Shown here: positions 6,423 to 6,836 of the stretch, piece after piece | Layout: every line of letters starts with the position of its first letter | How positions within the stretch are numbered: position 1 is the stretch's first letter | Assembly (NCBI GenBank): GCA_002403785.1 | Contig: DHIM01000056.1 | Location: 1,778 to 8,613 of the forward strand | DNA: 6,836 bases | Direction: 5' to 3' | Source: Clostridium sp. UBA4746 | GTDB taxonomy: Bacteria; Bacillota; Clostridia; Clostridiales; Clostridiaceae | Notes under the pieces: model-generated | Told to the model about the DNA's origin: nothing | Databases searched by the model: none | What the model saw: only the letters and a program-made list of their open reading frames with translations | Position numbers and translations under genes: made by a program

Positions 6423-6540
6423 TTTTAGATAATACTTTTGAGAATGGTTTTAGTAGCTTTTAGAATCGTATTTTAAGACAATTAAATTATTATCAAATAC
6501 CATCGTTTTTGAGAGTTAATTACACACAAAATCTAACTCA
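6423..6540. repeat. Repeated TTTT(G)AGA motifs, candidate recombination site
   Basis: Related motifs start at 6423 (TTTTAGATAAT), 6436 (TTTTGAGAATGG), 6458 (TTTTAGAATCG) and 6507 (TTTTGAGAGTTA). An inverted relative, TAACTCAAA, lies near 6533-6541. The copies at 6435-6452 and 6457-6475 align over their whole length with small gaps (CTTTTGAGAATGGTTTTA against CTTTTAGAATCGTATTTTA). Small serine recombinases usually act at several related imperfect repeats just upstream of their own gene, which is where these lie. The A/T-rich background makes chance similarity possible. Confidence 0.35.
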
Positions 6541-6573
6541 AATACTTAGCGTATTGTAAATTAATTCAAATCA

Positions 6574-6667
6574 CTTTGCAGTACACGGTAGTTACCCTGT
6601 CATTACCCCTTATCATCGTAATTACCATTTTAGAACAATTGGTGGTACTCTCTATTTAACTGCAAAG
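6574..6667. repeat. Nested inverted repeat upstream of the recombinase gene
   Basis: CTTTGCAGT (6574-6582) and ACTGCAAAG (6659-6667) are perfect inverted repeats 76 bases apart. Inside them, GGTAGTTAC (6587-6595) can pair with GTAATTACC (6618-6626) over nine pairs with one G-U. TTACC recurs at 6592, 6603 and 6622. The stretch is less A/T-rich than its surroundings. It could be a small non-autonomous element, a structured RNA or a protein-binding region. No function is established. Confidence 0.4.
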
Positions 6668-6836
6668 ATAATGATTGATATGATGTTTCAATTATGGAAT
6701 CAAAAACATCTAAAGAATCTCTAATTTATTAGAATGAAGAAAAATCAATCCTTAAAATATAGTAACAAAGTTGGTATAAGTTTTAACGAGTGCTTGAATT
6801 TGTATAACCCAATAAACATGTAAAATATTGAAACAA
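6668..6836. other. No gene seen at the right end
   Basis: This A/T-rich stretch shows no reading frame with a ribosome-binding site, no RNA gene and no clear hairpin. It may be the far upstream region of a gene beyond the window. Confidence 0.5.

Noticed and set aside
6584..6626. TTACC repeats as iterons of a plasmid replication origin.
   Set aside because: There are only three short copies at uneven spacing (11 and 19 bases) and no replication protein gene in the window.
6560..6724. A 54-codon plus-strand open stretch containing HGSYPVITPYHRNYHF.
   Set aside because: It has no start codon near its beginning, no ribosome-binding site and no family I recognise, and it coincides with the nested inverted repeat. 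It could be a gene relic but is not supported.
1..6836. A CRISPR array, tRNA, rRNA or riboswitch.
   Set aside because: I found no regularly spaced repeats of 20-40 bases, no tRNA-like T-loop and acceptor arrangement and no rRNA-like sequence. A computed covariance-model scan would be needed to exclude small structured RNAs.

Overview
The window is A+T-rich DNA with strong purine-rich Shine-Dalgarno sites. Both features, and the kinds of genes present, suggest a low-GC Firmicute, most likely Clostridium-like. I cannot name the species. The mix of a defence-type ATPase, decayed genes, orphan small genes and a serine recombinase reads as an accessory or mobile region (plasmid, genomic island or phage-derived segment), not core chromosome.

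Layout, left to right. Positions 113-3004 (+) hold one large gene for a 963-residue protein with an N-terminal PHP metal-dependent phosphoesterase domain and an SMC/RecN-like ABC ATPase split by a long coiled coil (the TrlF-type architecture). It is the clearest candidate for an anti-phage or nucleic-acid-processing protein here. Downstream, 3312-3659 (+) is a relic with a good ribosome-binding site. Its start resembles the N-terminus of Cap4/DUF4297-type dsDNA nucleases, but the frame is broken by four stops. Two small genes follow on the minus strand: a 50-residue four-cysteine putative zinc-binding protein (3694-3846) with its own terminator, and a 95-residue secreted protein with eight cysteines (3940-4227) that has a LysM-like stretch.

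Positions 4418-4735 (+) hold another reading frame interrupted by one TAA. A convincing sigma-A-type promoter (4772-4800) precedes a 246-residue multi-pass membrane protein with a C-terminal SHOCT domain (4856-5596). Two hairpins (5631-5701, 5757-5788) separate it from a convergent, intact small serine recombinase (minus strand, 5796-6362). The remaining 450 bases upstream of the recombinase contain no convincing gene. They do contain a dyad near the start, repeated TTTT(G)AGA motifs that could be recombination subsites, and a nested inverted repeat at 6574-6667.

How the genes might work together: the PHP-ATPase appears to act alone, because its downstream nuclease-like neighbour is dead. The recombinase with its upstream repeats could be a resolution, multimer-resolution or inversion module of the host element. 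The small secreted and zinc-binding proteins and the SHOCT membrane protein each look independently transcribed, and nothing in the sequence ties them to defence.
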